DNA of 64,000 nt from Bernardetia sp. ABR2-2B (GCF_037126435.1 NZ_CP147020.1:3514001-3578000); one strand, 5' to 3'. Shown: positions 1 through 10,361, counted from the first letter of the stretch. Notes: generated by a model from the letters alone, not told the origin. A program made the numbers and translations.

Positions 1-3000
1 GAGATATTTCCAGAGGTAAAACTTGGCGTGCCGAAGTAAAAAATAAAGCCAAAGATGGTTCGTATTATTGGGTAGATACAGTTATCAATCCGATGTTTGA
101 TGATAATAAAAAAATCACAAGTTATTTATCTATTCGTTATTTAATCACAGAAAAAAAGGAACAAGAACTTGAAGTCAAGCAACAGCATGAAGAACTAAAG
201 ACCATCCAAGAGAAAATGGATAATAGCAATCAACAAGTTTTTGCTATCACAGAAGCTTTAGATAGAAGTGCTATTATTTCCATTGCTGATAAAAAAGGTC
301 TTATAACAAAAGTAAATGAAGAGTTTTGTAATGTTTCTAAATACAAAGAAGAAGAATTATTAGGAAAAGACCACAAAATTGTAAACTCTGGACACCATCC
401 AAAAGAGTTTTGGAAAGAGATGTGGAGAGATATTTCTAGAGGCAAAATGTGGCGTGCCGAAGTAAAAAATAAAGCTAAAGATGGGTCTTATTATTGGGTA
501 GATACAGTTATAAATCCGATGCTGGGAAGTGATGGAAAAATAGAAAGTTATTTATCTATTCGTTATTTAATTACTGACCGAAAAGAGAAAGAATTTGAGG
601 TTCAGCAACAGCACGAAGAGCTACAAGCAACTGAAGAAGAGCTACGTCAAAACTTAGAAGAGCTACAAGCTATTCAAGAACAAATGGAGCAAAGCAACCA
701 ACAAGTTTTTGCTATCACAGAAGCTCTTGATAGAAGTGCTATTATTTCCATTGCTGATAAAAAAGGTCTCATAACAAAGGTAAACGAAGCCTTTTGTGAA
801 GTTTCAAAGTATAAAGAAGAAGAATTATTAGGAAAAGATCACAAAATTGTAAATTCTGGATACCATCCAAAAGAGTTTTGGAAAGAAATGTGGAGAGATA
901 TTTCTAGAGGCAAAATGTGGCGTGCCGAAGTAAAAAACAAAGCAAAAGATGGCTCATATTACTGGGTAGATACGGTTATCAATCCAATGCTGGGAAGTGA
1001 TGGAAAAATAGAAAGTTATTTATCTATTCGTTATTTAATCACTGACCGTAAAGAAAAAGAACTTGAAGCCCAACAACAACAAGAAGAATTACAAGCTACA
1101 GAAGAAGAGTTACGTCAAAACTTAGAAGAGTTAAATGCTACTCAAGAGCAACTACAAGAAACGTTCTTATTGAATAAAGCTCAATTAGATGCCATTAGCA
1201 CTAGCTTTGGTTACGTAGAGTTTGATTTGAATAAAAAAATAGTAAAAGTAAATCCAATTCTTGCTAAATGGACAGAGTTTTCAGAAGATGAGCTTATCGG
1301 ACTTTCACATAAAGGTCTTCTTCCTAAAGATGAAGAAACAGAAAGCTATTTCAAAGAACTGTGGAGTAAGTTAGAGAAAGGAGAAACAGTTAGTGGAGTG
1401 TTCAGACGTAAAACAAAATCTGATAAGGATTTATGGATTTTTGGTGCATATTGTCCTGTAACAAATGATAAAGGAGAGGTAATAAGAGTTATCAAAATTG
1501 CTTCTAATTATAATGAGCAGAAAAAAGCTGAAATCGAAATTCAATCTCAACAAGAAGAATTACAAGCTACAGAAGAAGAGTTACGTCAAAACTTAGAAGA
1601 ATTAAATGCTACTCAAGAGCAACTACAAGAAACGTTCTTATTGAATAAAGCTCAATTAGATGCCATTAGCACTAGCTTTGGTTACGTAGAATTTGATTTG
1701 AATAAAAAAATAGTAAAAGTAAATCCAATTCTTGCTAAATGGACAGAGTTTTCAGAAGATGAGCTTATCGGACTTTCACATAAAGAACTCTTGCCACAAG
1801 ATGAAGCAACAGAAAGCTATTTTAAAGATCTTTGGAAACAACTCAAAAATGGAGAGACTGTAAGTGGAGTATTCAGACGCAAAACAAAATCTGATAAGGA
1901 TTTATGGATTTTTGGTGCATACTGCCCTGTAACAAATGATAAAGGAGAGGTAATAAGAGTTATCAAAATTGCTTCTAATTATAATGAGCAGAAAAAAGCT
2001 GAAATCGAAATTCAGTCTCAACAAGAGGAACTCAGAGCTACTGAAGAAGAATTAAGACAAAACTTAGAGGAACTTAGCGCAACACAAGAAGAGTTACAAA
2101 ATCAAAAAGAAAAAATTGAGGAAGAAGGAGTGTATCGTAAAGCCATCTTAGAAAATGCACCCATGATGCTCATCTCAACAGATACAAAAGGCATTATTAC
2201 CAGTTTTAATTCTCTTGCAGAAGAACTCTTAGAATATGATGCTGAAAAAGTAGTAGGAAAGGTTTCACCAGCTATTTTTCATGACAAACATGAAGTTGCC
2301 GTTTATGCAAAAGAACTTTCAGAAGAGTTAGAGGAAGAAATTCCTTTAGGTTTTGAAGTATTTACAGCAAAGGCTGATAGAGGTTTAACGACAGCAAAAG
2401 AATGGACATATATTTCAAAGAATGGCAAAACATTTCCTGTGGAACTTCATTTGAGTGCTATCAAGAATGACAAAACAGGAGAAACTATTGGCTATCTTGG
2501 AATGGCGCAAGACATTACAGAGCGAAAAGAAGCCGAAAAAGAACTTGATAAACTCTCTGTGGTGGCTAGAGAAACAAGCAACGCTATTGTCATTACAGAT
2601 GGAGAAGGTTATACCACTTGGGTTAATGAAGGCTTTACTCGTACAACAGGATATACCTTACCCGAAATTATTGGTAAAAAACCAGGAAGACTTCTACAAG
2701 GAAAAGGTACAAATTATGACCACGTAGTAGCCATTCGTGAAGGCTTACAATCCAAAAAACCATTTACGCAAGAAATACTTAATTATGACAAACAAGGTAA
2801 GCAGTATTGGCTAGAACTCAATATTACTCCAGTAATTGATGATATAACAGGGAAAGTAACCCAGTTTATTGGTATAGAAACGGATGTAACCAAACGCAAA
2901 AAAGATGAAGAAGCTCTCAAACGCTTATCTGTAGTGGCAAGCGAAACAAGCAACGCTGTCGTAATCACAGATGCTGAAGGTTATATCACTTGGGTAAATG

Positions 3001-4391
3001 AAGGGTTTTTAAGGGTAACCGAATACTCTCTCTCAGAGGTAATTGGTAAAAAACCAGGAAAACTCCTACAAGGAAGAGATACTGATAGAGAACATGTGTT
3101 GGCAATACGAGAAGGATTAAAATCTAAAAAACCATTCACACAAGAAATCTTAAACTATACTAAATATGGCAAGGCATATTGGTTAGAACTCAATATTACG
3201 CCTGTATTTGATGAAAAAACAGGAGAAGTCATACAGTTTGTAGGAATAGAAAATGATATTACAGATAGAAAAACTGCTGAAAATCTGATTTTAGAAAAAA
3301 ATAGTGCGCTACAAGCATCAGAAGAAGAACTACGCCAAAACTTAGAAGAACTCCAAACCACACAAGAAGAACTTCAACGCCAAAAAATAGAAGTAGAAAG
3401 AACACTTAGAGAACTTAAAAGTACGCAAAGCCAACTTATTCATAGCGAAAAAATGGCTACTTTAGGGCAGCTAGTTGCTAATATTGCACATGAAATAAAT
3501 ACACCTCTAGGAGCTATTCGTTCGTCAGCAGGTGGGATTGAGCAAACACTTACTGAAACACTACCTGTTTTGCCAGAGTTTTTGAGTGCCTTACCAAAAG
3601 ATGAACTCAAAATTTTTAATAAAGCTGTTAAATTTTCTGCTGAAAGCAATGTAGCACTTTCTTCAAGAGAGCAAAGAGCATTGAAGTATGACCTAATCGA
3701 AACACTAGGGTCTCATAAAAACATAGAATACCCAAATCGTTTTGCTGATTTACTGGTTGATAGTGGAATTTATAAGGATAGCCCAATGGTAAAAAACATT
3801 CTCAAAACCAAAAATCCTTATAGTTTACTTCAAACTATTCATCATATTTCATCTATCATTAGAAGTAACCAGACCATTCAAATGGCAACCGAAAGAGCTT
3901 CTAAGATTATTTTTGCACTCAAAAACTTTTCTCATCAAGACCAAAACGGTGTAAAAACAAAAATGGATGTAAATAAAAGTGTTGAGAATACACTAATACT
4001 TTATCACAATCAAATAAAACATGGTATTGATGTCCAAAAAGACTTGAACGACTTACCTGAAATAATGGGTTATCCTGATGAGTTGGTTCAAGTTTGGACA
4101 AACCTTATTCATAATGCTATACAAGCAATGAAAAACGAAGGTACACTTACATTAAAGTCAGAGAAAAAAGGAACAAACATTTTGGTAACTATTGGTGATA
4201 CAGGGACAGGAATACCAAAAGACGCACAAGGTCGTGTCTTTGATGCCTTTTTTACCACAAAAAAAGCAGGAGAAGGAAGTGGACTTGGGCTAGATATTGT
4301 CAAAAAAATAGTAGAAAAACACAACGGCAAGATTTGGTTTGAGAGCAAGGAAGGAAAAGGAACTACCTTCTTTGTAGAAATTCCTTTATAA
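1..4391 (+). CDS. multi-PAS sensor histidine kinase (5' end outside window)
   Basis: The reading frame is open from base 3 with no start, so the N-terminus lies before the window; 1462 residues are visible. Counting from base 3, there are eight PAS domains: a partial one (1-50), then about 80-190, 236-346, 393-505, 550-662, 713-845, 853-965 and 978-1090, joined by glutamate/glutamine-rich coiled coils containing EEELRQNLEEL. A HisKA helix follows with phospho-acceptor His about 1163 in HEINTPLGAIR, then a HATPase_c domain with N box (WTNLIHNAI), GDTGTGIP and GSGLGL. No membrane segment is visible, so a cytosolic sensor is inferred. The PAS at 853-1090 resemble LOV-type PAS but have GKLLQG where LOV has a cysteine, so flavin photochemistry is unlikely. 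Several PAS copies are near-identical at DNA level. The next gene encodes a kinase with a closely related catalytic core; no response regulator is adjacent. Confidence 0.93.
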   Translation, partial: DISRGKTWRAEVKNKAKDGSYYWVDTVINPMFDDNKKITSYLSIRYLITEKKEQELEVKQQHEELKTIQEKMDNSNQQVFAITEALDRSAIISIADKKGLITKVNEEFCNVSKYKEEELLGKDHKIVNSGHHPKEFWKEMWRDISRGKMWRAEVKNKAKDGSYYWVDTVINPMLGSDGKIESYLSIRYLITDRKEKEFEVQQQHEELQATEEELRQNLEELQAIQEQMEQSNQQVFAITEALDRSAIISIADKKGLITKVNEAFCEVSKYKEEELLGKDHKIVNSGYHPKEFWKEMWRDISRGKMWRAEVKNKAKDGSYYWVDTVINPMLGSDGKIESYLSIRYLITDRKEKELEAQQQQEELQATEEELRQNLEELNATQEQLQETFLLNKAQLDAISTSFGYVEFDLNKKIVKVNPILAKWTEFSEDELIGLSHKGLLPKDEETESYFKELWSKLEKGETVSGVFRRKTKSDKDLWIFGAYCPVTNDKGEVIRVIKIASNYNEQKKAEIEIQSQQEELQATEEELRQNLEELNATQEQLQETFLLNKAQLDAISTSFGYVEFDLNKKIVKVNPILAKWTEFSEDELIGLSHKELLPQDEATESYFKDLWKQLKNGETVSGVFRRKTKSDKDLWIFGAYCPVTNDKGEVIRVIKIASNYNEQKKAEIEIQSQQEELRATEEELRQNLEELSATQEELQNQKEKIEEEGVYRKAILENAPMMLISTDTKGIITSFNSLAEELLEYDAEKVVGKVSPAIFHDKHEVAVYAKELSEELEEEIPLGFEVFTAKADRGLTTAKEWTYISKNGKTFPVELHLSAIKNDKTGETIGYLGMAQDITERKEAEKELDKLSVVARETSNAIVITDGEGYTTWVNEGFTRTTGYTLPEIIGKKPGRLLQGKGTNYDHVVAIREGLQSKKPFTQEILNYDKQGKQYWLELNITPVIDDITGKVTQFIGIETDVTKRKKDEEALKRLSVVASETSNAVVITDAEGYITWVNEGFLRVTEYSLSEVIGKKPGKLLQGRDTDREHVLAIREGLKSKKPFTQEILNYTKYGKAYWLELNITPVFDEKTGEVIQFVGIENDITDRKTAENLILEKNSALQASEEELRQNLEELQTTQEELQRQKIEVERTLRELKSTQSQLIHSEKMATLGQLVANIAHEINTPLGAIRSSAGGIEQTLTETLPVLPEFLSALPKDELKIFNKAVKFSAESNVALSSREQRALKYDLIETLGSHKNIEYPNRFADLLVDSGIYKDSPMVKNILKTKNPYSLLQTIHHISSIIRSNQTIQMATERASKIIFALKNFSHQDQNGVKTKMDVNKSVENTLILYHNQIKHGIDVQKDLNDLPEIMGYPDELVQVWTNLIHNAIQAMKNEGTLTLKSEKKGTNILVTIGDTGTGIPKDAQGRVFDAFFTTKKAGEGSGLGLDIVKKIVEKHNGKIWFESKEGKGTTFFVEIPL
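3..1070 (+). repeat. tandem PAS-encoding repeat, period 468 bp
   Basis: Two full copies (about 243-710 and 711-1070) and the tail of a third (3-110) are almost identical at nucleotide level. The step between the full copies is exactly 468 bp (156 codons). From the partial to the first full copy it is 426 bp, because one 14-codon coiled-coil block is missing. All steps are multiples of three, so the frame is kept. Confidence 0.9.
1081..2060 (+). repeat. tandem PAS-encoding repeat, period 471 bp
   Basis: Copies starting at 1081 and 1552 match almost base for base over most of the unit, and the coiled-coil part recurs at 2023 in a more diverged form. The step is 471 bp (157 codons) both times. 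This is a second PAS family from the one repeated at 3-1070, so the gene has grown by at least two separate duplications. Confidence 0.9.
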
Positions 4392-4404
4392 AAAAACATC
4401 CTGT

Positions 4405-4452
4405 CTACTACAAGTTATATCAATATTTTTCATACTAGATAATTTGTAGTAG
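4405..4452. other. inverted repeat between the two kinase genes
   Basis: CTACTACAA at 4405-4413 pairs with TTGTAGTAG at 4444-4452 across a 30-nt loop. No T tract follows, so it is not a clear terminator. It lies in the 101-bp spacer between the two kinases. Confidence 0.35.
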
Positions 4453-4492
4453 ATTATAACCTTATATTACTTACCTGTTTTACTCTATATTT

Positions 4493-7400
4493 ATGAATCA
4501 ATTAAAGAAAGAATTTTATCAAATTATTCAATCTGATGAAAAGTATTTTGATTTTATTCAACAAAATGCCTTTGATGGAATTTGGTTTTGGGATTTAGAA
4601 AATCCTCAACAAAAGTGGATAAACCCAAAGTTTTGTTACCTTTTAGGGTATAAATATGAAGAACTACAAGGCAATCAGATTCATAAAATTGTCCATAAAG
4701 ACGACCAAGAAAAAATTCAAGCTATTCTTTCAGGCTATCTAACCTCTTCTGACAAAACCCAAGAAGATGAGGTTCGCTTTGTGCATCAGAATGGAAAGAC
4801 AGTATGGATAACGATGAATGCTCTTTTATTTAAAAATACAGAAGGTAAAAATCATAGAGTAATTGTAACACACAATAATTCAACAAAAGAACACTACCAA
4901 GAAGAAGAATTGATTCGTACCATAAACAGGTATGATTCTATGCTAAACAATCACAGCCTTTTTATTATTCGAACAGATTTAGAAGGAAAATATACCTATG
5001 TCAATGACCACTTTTGTAATAGGATAGGGCTTGTTAGGGAAGAAATTATGGAAAAAGACTCTATGACTGCGATTGTAGAGGAAGACTTTTCAAAATGTAT
5101 TGCTGCTGTAGAGCATTGTTTTGCCAACCCTCATGAAGCTGCTTTTGTACAGCTAAGAAAACCTCTATTTGATAAAAAAACACAGAAAATAACAGCAAAT
5201 TATATATATACAGACTGGGAGTACACACTTATTCTTAATGAAGAGGGAGTACCAAAAGAAATACAATGTGTGGGAGTAGAAGTTACAGAAAAAGTGTTAG
5301 CTCAAAAAAAATTACACAAAAAGAACAAAAAGTTAGAAGCAAGTGAGGAAGAACTACGCCAAAACCTTGAACGCCTAGAAGAAGCGCAAGAGGAAATAAC
5401 ACATACCAAAAAACTTTTAGAGATCTGTAATGAAGCTGCTCAAATAGGAGTTTGGGAGCTTAACTTGTCTGATTATACTACAAAATGGGATAAAGTAATC
5501 AAAGAAATACATGAAGTAGAAGATGACTTTGTTTCTGATGCCCAAACAGGCATTCTTTTTTACAAAGAAGGATATAGTAGAGATAAAATAACTAAAGTAT
5601 TTACAAGAGCTTTAGGGGAAGGAGTACCTTTTGATGAGCAGCTACAAATTATTACTGCTAAAGGTAATGAAATTTGGGTAAGAGCCATTGGCATACCCAC
5701 TTTCCAAAATGGAAAGTGCATAGAAATGTACGGCACTTTTCAAGACATCACAGAAAGAAAGAATGCTGAACTAGAAATAAAAAATAAAGTTCAAGAGCTA
5801 GAAAGCACACAACGAAAACTTGTCTATACTCAAAAACTCTTAGATACCTCCAACGAAGCAGCTCAAATAGGCACTTGGCAGATAGATTTAATCAATAAAG
5901 AAATATCTTGGGGCGCAGTAACCAAAGAAATCCATGAAGTAGCAGAAGATTATCAGTCAGACATGACACATGGTTTTAAATTCCAATTTTATACACCAAA
6001 ATATAAAAAAATAGCTAGTCAGTTAGCTGATGATGCCATTAAAAAAGGTGTTTCTTTTGATAAAGAACTCAAAATAGTTACAGCAAAAAGAAATCAAAAG
6101 TGGGTAAGAGCTATTGGTATTCCAGTTTTTGAAAAGGATAAATGTGTAGAGCTTTATGGTACTTTTCAAGATATAACTTCTCAAAAAAGTCTTGAGATTA
6201 ACCTCAAAGAGAAAGTAGATGAATTAGAAAGCATACAAAAAGAGCTTGTTCATACACAAAAGCTATTAGATACCTCCAATGAAGCTGCACAAATAGGAAC
6301 ATGGGAACTCAACCTAGATGATTTTACTACTAAATGGAATAATATTACTAAAAAAATACATGAGGTAGATAATAATTTTATCTCTACCTCAGAAAATGGT
6401 ATCACTTTTTTTAAAAAAGGATATAGCAGACAAATAATTACAAAAGTATTTACAAGAGCATTAGAAGAAGGCGTTCCCTATGATGAGCAGCTTAAAGTGA
6501 TTACAGCAAAAGGAAACGAAATTTGGGTAAGAGTAATAGGAATACCAACACTTGAGAATGGAAAATGTGTAGAACTTTATGGTACAATACAAAACATAGA
6601 CAAGCAAAAAAAGAACGAAATAAGCCTTCAAGAAAAGCTGGAAGAGCTAGAAATTTCTCAAAAGCAACTTCTACATACAAGTACGCTTTTAGAATCATGT
6701 AATGCTAGTGCAATTATTGGCACTTGGGAATATGACATAAACTCTAGAGATATTATTTGGGATAAGATTGTTCACTCTATATATGGACTTCCAGAAGGGA
6801 TAGATTTGGATACACCAGCAAAAATTAATTTTTTCAAAAAAGGAGAAAACAGAGAAAGAATAATAAAGGCGATTAAAGAAGCACGAGAAGAAGGCAAACC
6901 CTTTGATGAGACTCTAGAACTAATCAATTTTAGAAGTAAAAATAAATGGGTTCGTATCATCGGAATCCCTCAAATGAAAAATGGAAGAACGACTGAATTG
7001 TACGGCACACTACAAGATGTTACAAAGCAAAAAGAAGGGGAGGTAAAACTTAAAGAAAAAGTAGAAGAGTTAGAACAAACCCAAAATGAGCTATTACGTA
7101 CCCAAAACCTTTTAGATACTACAAATGATATAGCACAAATAGGGACATGGGAAATAAACTTAAAAACATCAGAAGTAAAATGGAATAAAGTTACCAAACA
7201 AATACATGAGGAAGCTGAAGATTTCGTAATTGATATCGAAAAAGGAATCTATTATTACAAAGAAGGTAAGGATAGAAAGCGAATTACAGAAGTATTTAAT
7301 AATGCAGTAGAGAAAGCTATTCCTTATGATGAGGAACTGCGTTTAATTACAGCAAAAGGAAACGAAGTTTGGGTCAGAACCATTGGTATTCCTGTAGTTA

Positions 7401-10261
7401 AGAATGGAGAAGTAGTAGAACTATATGGAGCTTTTCATAATATCAATGAACAGAAAAAAGCTAAAGTAAAACTTCAACAAAAAGTACATGAATTAGAACA
7501 AGCACAGCAAGAAATTCAAGACATTCAGACTAAGCTAAGTATTACATTAGACAAAACAGGAATTGGTACATGGGAGTATGATGTAGCAACCAGTAAAATA
7601 TACTGGGATAATCAAGTTAGAAAAATGTTTGGAGTGAATGAGGTTGAAGAGATTACTCACGAAATTGCATCATCAAAAGTTCCTAAACAGAATCTTGTAG
7701 TCATAAACCAAACATTTGAAGATTTGATAATGCAAAAGATTTCAAGCTATCATGTGCAATATCCTGTAAACTTTACTAAAGACTCAATAAGGTATTATGA
7801 ATCTAAAGCTGTATTGATAAAAGATGAAAATAATAGTTCTATTTCTGTTTTTGGAGTTACACAAGATATTACCAAAGAAAAAGAAGCAAAATTTGAACTC
7901 AAACAAAAAGTACAAGAGCTAGAAAAAGCACAGCAAGAAATACAGAGCATCCAAACCAAACTGACTGTAACATTAGAAAAAACTGGTATTGGATTATGGG
8001 ATTTTGATTTAATAACCAATAAAACCTATTGGGATAAGCAGCTCAGAAAAATGTTTGGAGTTACTGAGTTTGAAGAAATTAATAATGAAATTGCTTCAGC
8101 TAAAATTCCTAAAGAAGACCTTGTGGTTATGAATAAAATGCTTGAAGATTTGGTCATGCAAAAAATCCCAAGCTACCATATGAGATATAGAGTAAATCTT
8201 GATAAAGCAACAATAAAATATTATGACTCAAAAGCAGTCTTAATAAAGGATAAAAATGATAAACCTGTAGCTATTTTTGGCATTACTCAAGACATCACAA
8301 AACAAAGAGAAGCAGAGTTTAAACTACAAGAAAAAGTACAGGAGCTAGAAAAAGCACAACAAGGAATTCAAAATATTCAAAATAGACTTACTCTTACCTT
8401 AGAAAAAACAGGAATTGGGCTATGGGAGCTTGATTTGAATACGCAAGAACTGCACTGGGACAACCAAACAAAAAGAATATTTGGTTTAGAGAATAATGAA
8501 GATAACGTTATCAAACGCACAGTAGGAAGACAAAAAGTACACCCAGATGATATAAATGATATAGATGATAACTTGGAGTTAATGTCGCAAGGCAAGCTAA
8601 GTATTTATGAAAAAAAATATCGTACTGTACCTATTAATGGAAAAAATCGCTTCTTAGATACCAAAGCTATTTTAATACGAGATAAAAACCAAAACCCTAC
8701 ACATATTGTTGGAATTACACAAGATATTACTCAGCAAAAAGAATATGAAAAAATCATAGAAGAGCAAAATAAAGAACTAGCAGAATCTGAAAAAGAACTC
8801 CGAAGAGGCATACGAAATATGTATCACCTCCAACAAGATTTAGAAAAGCAAAAACAACAGTTAGAACAAATTTTTGATGCTGTTCCTGCCATGATTTATC
8901 AGTTCAAAAGAGATAATGAAGGGAATGTATCTTTTCCTTTAGTAAGTAGAGGTTCAGAACTTATTTTAGGAGTAAAGTCAGAAGAAATATTAAACAATAA
9001 TGCAAATGATATTTTTGAGGCAATCCATCCAGATGACTTATTAGGATTTCAATCCTCTGTACAAAAATCGGCTGAAACGATGCAAAAATGGGAGTCTGAG
9101 TTGCGTTTACTCAAAAATGGAAAAGAAGTTTGGATACATGCTACTTCAAAGCCTACCCACATGGATGGTGGAGGTGTTATCTGGACGGGAATAATGCAAA
9201 ATATTGATGAGTTAAAAGAAACAGAGAAAAAAATACAAGAAAAAAATAAGGAACTACAAACAACACTTACAGAGCTCAGAGAAACACAATCTCAACTTAT
9301 TCATAATGAAAAAATGACTACGTTGGGACAGCTTGTTGCTAGTATTGCACACGAGATAAATACACCTTTGGGAGCTATTCGTTCTTCGGCAGGAAGTGTT
9401 TATAAAATGCTACAAAATACATTATCCAATTTGCCTAAAGTATTAAAAGAACTGTCAGAACAGGAGTTAGAAGGTTTTAATAAAATGATAGAAAAATCAG
9501 TTGAATCAAATATATTATACTCTTCAAGAGAAAAAAGAAGCATCAAGTATGATTTGATAGCACAATTAGATACCCAAGGAGTTTCTCAATCTGAACGAAT
9601 TGCTGATATTTTGGTAGATGTGGGTTTACATCAAGAAAGCGAATTGTACGAGCCATTTATACAACTTCCTAATACGGTAGAACTTTTTGAAAGTGTTTAC
9701 CAAATTAGTACCATCATGAAAAGTAATGCGACCATCAGAATAGCCACCGAAAAAGCATCTAAAATTATTCTGACACTCAAAAATTTCTCTCGTCAAGACC
9801 ATACAGGAGAAAAGAAACCTACAAAAATAAATGAGAGCCTAGAAAATACCCTTATTCTATACCACAATAAGCTCAAGTATGGTATTGAGGTAATCAGAGA
9901 AATGGAAGCAGTCCCTGTTATCCAAGCCTATGAAGATGAACTGGCTCAAGTGTGGACAAATTTACTGCATAATGCTATTCAAGCAATAAATGGTAAAGGA
10001 AAAATATACCTTAAAACAGAAGAAAGAAATAATAAGATTTTGGTATCAGTAAGAGATAGTGGTAAAGGAATACCTGATGAAGTACAACAACGTATTTTTG
10101 ATGCCTTCTTTACTACTAAGCCAGTAGGAGAAGGAAGTGGTTTGGGACTAAATATTGTCAGAAAAATTATAGACAAACACAATGGTAAAATATGGTTTGA
10201 AACTGAAAATACAGGAGAAGATACAGGGACAACTTTCTTTGTAGAATTACCAATAAAATAA
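4493..10261 (+). CDS. giant multi-PAS sensor histidine kinase (11 PAS domains)
   Basis: This 1922-residue protein has no signal peptide or membrane helix and is probably cytosolic. Eleven PAS domains are visible at about 20-135, 145-270, 306-420, 448-565, 591-705, 731-845, 872-985, 1016-1135, 1159-1275, 1301-1420 and 1457-1580. PAS 3-7 are one family (AQIGTWE...IHEV...ITAKGNE.WVR.IGIP) and PAS 8-10 another (TLEKTGIG.W). Short coiled coils of the type ELEKAQQEIQ separate them. The HisKA helix carries His1620 in HEINTPLGAIR, and the HATPase_c domain has its N box near 1815 and GSGLGL near the end. Catalytic core and linker insertion match the preceding kinase closely, so the pair probably arose by duplication. 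The ATG start follows a 101-bp spacer. Ligands and the partner regulator are unknown. Confidence 0.94.
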   Translation: MNQLKKEFYQIIQSDEKYFDFIQQNAFDGIWFWDLENPQQKWINPKFCYLLGYKYEELQGNQIHKIVHKDDQEKIQAILSGYLTSSDKTQEDEVRFVHQNGKTVWITMNALLFKNTEGKNHRVIVTHNNSTKEHYQEEELIRTINRYDSMLNNHSLFIIRTDLEGKYTYVNDHFCNRIGLVREEIMEKDSMTAIVEEDFSKCIAAVEHCFANPHEAAFVQLRKPLFDKKTQKITANYIYTDWEYTLILNEEGVPKEIQCVGVEVTEKVLAQKKLHKKNKKLEASEEELRQNLERLEEAQEEITHTKKLLEICNEAAQIGVWELNLSDYTTKWDKVIKEIHEVEDDFVSDAQTGILFYKEGYSRDKITKVFTRALGEGVPFDEQLQIITAKGNEIWVRAIGIPTFQNGKCIEMYGTFQDITERKNAELEIKNKVQELESTQRKLVYTQKLLDTSNEAAQIGTWQIDLINKEISWGAVTKEIHEVAEDYQSDMTHGFKFQFYTPKYKKIASQLADDAIKKGVSFDKELKIVTAKRNQKWVRAIGIPVFEKDKCVELYGTFQDITSQKSLEINLKEKVDELESIQKELVHTQKLLDTSNEAAQIGTWELNLDDFTTKWNNITKKIHEVDNNFISTSENGITFFKKGYSRQIITKVFTRALEEGVPYDEQLKVITAKGNEIWVRVIGIPTLENGKCVELYGTIQNIDKQKKNEISLQEKLEELEISQKQLLHTSTLLESCNASAIIGTWEYDINSRDIIWDKIVHSIYGLPEGIDLDTPAKINFFKKGENRERIIKAIKEAREEGKPFDETLELINFRSKNKWVRIIGIPQMKNGRTTELYGTLQDVTKQKEGEVKLKEKVEELEQTQNELLRTQNLLDTTNDIAQIGTWEINLKTSEVKWNKVTKQIHEEAEDFVIDIEKGIYYYKEGKDRKRITEVFNNAVEKAIPYDEELRLITAKGNEVWVRTIGIPVVKNGEVVELYGAFHNINEQKKAKVKLQQKVHELEQAQQEIQDIQTKLSITLDKTGIGTWEYDVATSKIYWDNQVRKMFGVNEVEEITHEIASSKVPKQNLVVINQTFEDLIMQKISSYHVQYPVNFTKDSIRYYESKAVLIKDENNSSISVFGVTQDITKEKEAKFELKQKVQELEKAQQEIQSIQTKLTVTLEKTGIGLWDFDLITNKTYWDKQLRKMFGVTEFEEINNEIASAKIPKEDLVVMNKMLEDLVMQKIPSYHMRYRVNLDKATIKYYDSKAVLIKDKNDKPVAIFGITQDITKQREAEFKLQEKVQELEKAQQGIQNIQNRLTLTLEKTGIGLWELDLNTQELHWDNQTKRIFGLENNEDNVIKRTVGRQKVHPDDINDIDDNLELMSQGKLSIYEKKYRTVPINGKNRFLDTKAILIRDKNQNPTHIVGITQDITQQKEYEKIIEEQNKELAESEKELRRGIRNMYHLQQDLEKQKQQLEQIFDAVPAMIYQFKRDNEGNVSFPLVSRGSELILGVKSEEILNNNANDIFEAIHPDDLLGFQSSVQKSAETMQKWESELRLLKNGKEVWIHATSKPTHMDGGGVIWTGIMQNIDELKETEKKIQEKNKELQTTLTELRETQSQLIHNEKMTTLGQLVASIAHEINTPLGAIRSSAGSVYKMLQNTLSNLPKVLKELSEQELEGFNKMIEKSVESNILYSSREKRSIKYDLIAQLDTQGVSQSERIADILVDVGLHQESELYEPFIQLPNTVELFESVYQISTIMKSNATIRIATEKASKIILTLKNFSRQDHTGEKKPTKINESLENTLILYHNKLKYGIEVIREMEAVPVIQAYEDELAQVWTNLLHNAIQAINGKGKIYLKTEERNNKILVSVRDSGKGIPDEVQQRIFDAFFTTKPVGEGSGLGLNIVRKIIDKHNGKIWFETENTGEDTGTTFFVELPIK

Positions 10262-10275
10262 TTTTTATTATAGAA

Positions 10276-10308
10276 AAACCCTAAGAGTCTTAAAGAAACT
10301 TAGGGTTT
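10276..10308 (-). terminator. terminator downstream of odhB
   Basis: AAACCCTAAG (10276-10285) pairs with CTTAGGGTTT (10299-10308). Read on the minus strand the stem is followed by a short T run, which suits the end of the E2 gene. It may also stop the plus-strand kinase transcript, but with few T residues on that side. Confidence 0.6.
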
Positions 10309-10328
10309 AAATACTTGCTTACCTTGCC

Positions 10329-10352
10329 GTTGTTGGTGTCTCCACCAACGAC
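10329..10352. repeat. REP-like palindrome (GTTGGTG/CACCAAC)
   Basis: Core GTTGGTG-TCTC-CACCAAC at 10332-10349, extendable to a 10-bp stem from 10329 to 10352. It lies just after the stop codon of odhB. Its left part CCGTTGTTGGTGTC resembles CCGTTACTTGTGTC at 40913-40926, so it looks like one of a dispersed family. Confidence 0.6.
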
Positions 10353-10361
10353 TTTATGTTA

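Noticed and set aside
2560-3270. Photoactive LOV domains in the first kinase
   Set aside because: The PAS units resemble LOV in order of motifs, but the flavin-binding cysteine region reads GKKPGRLLQG or GKKPGKLLQG, without cysteine.
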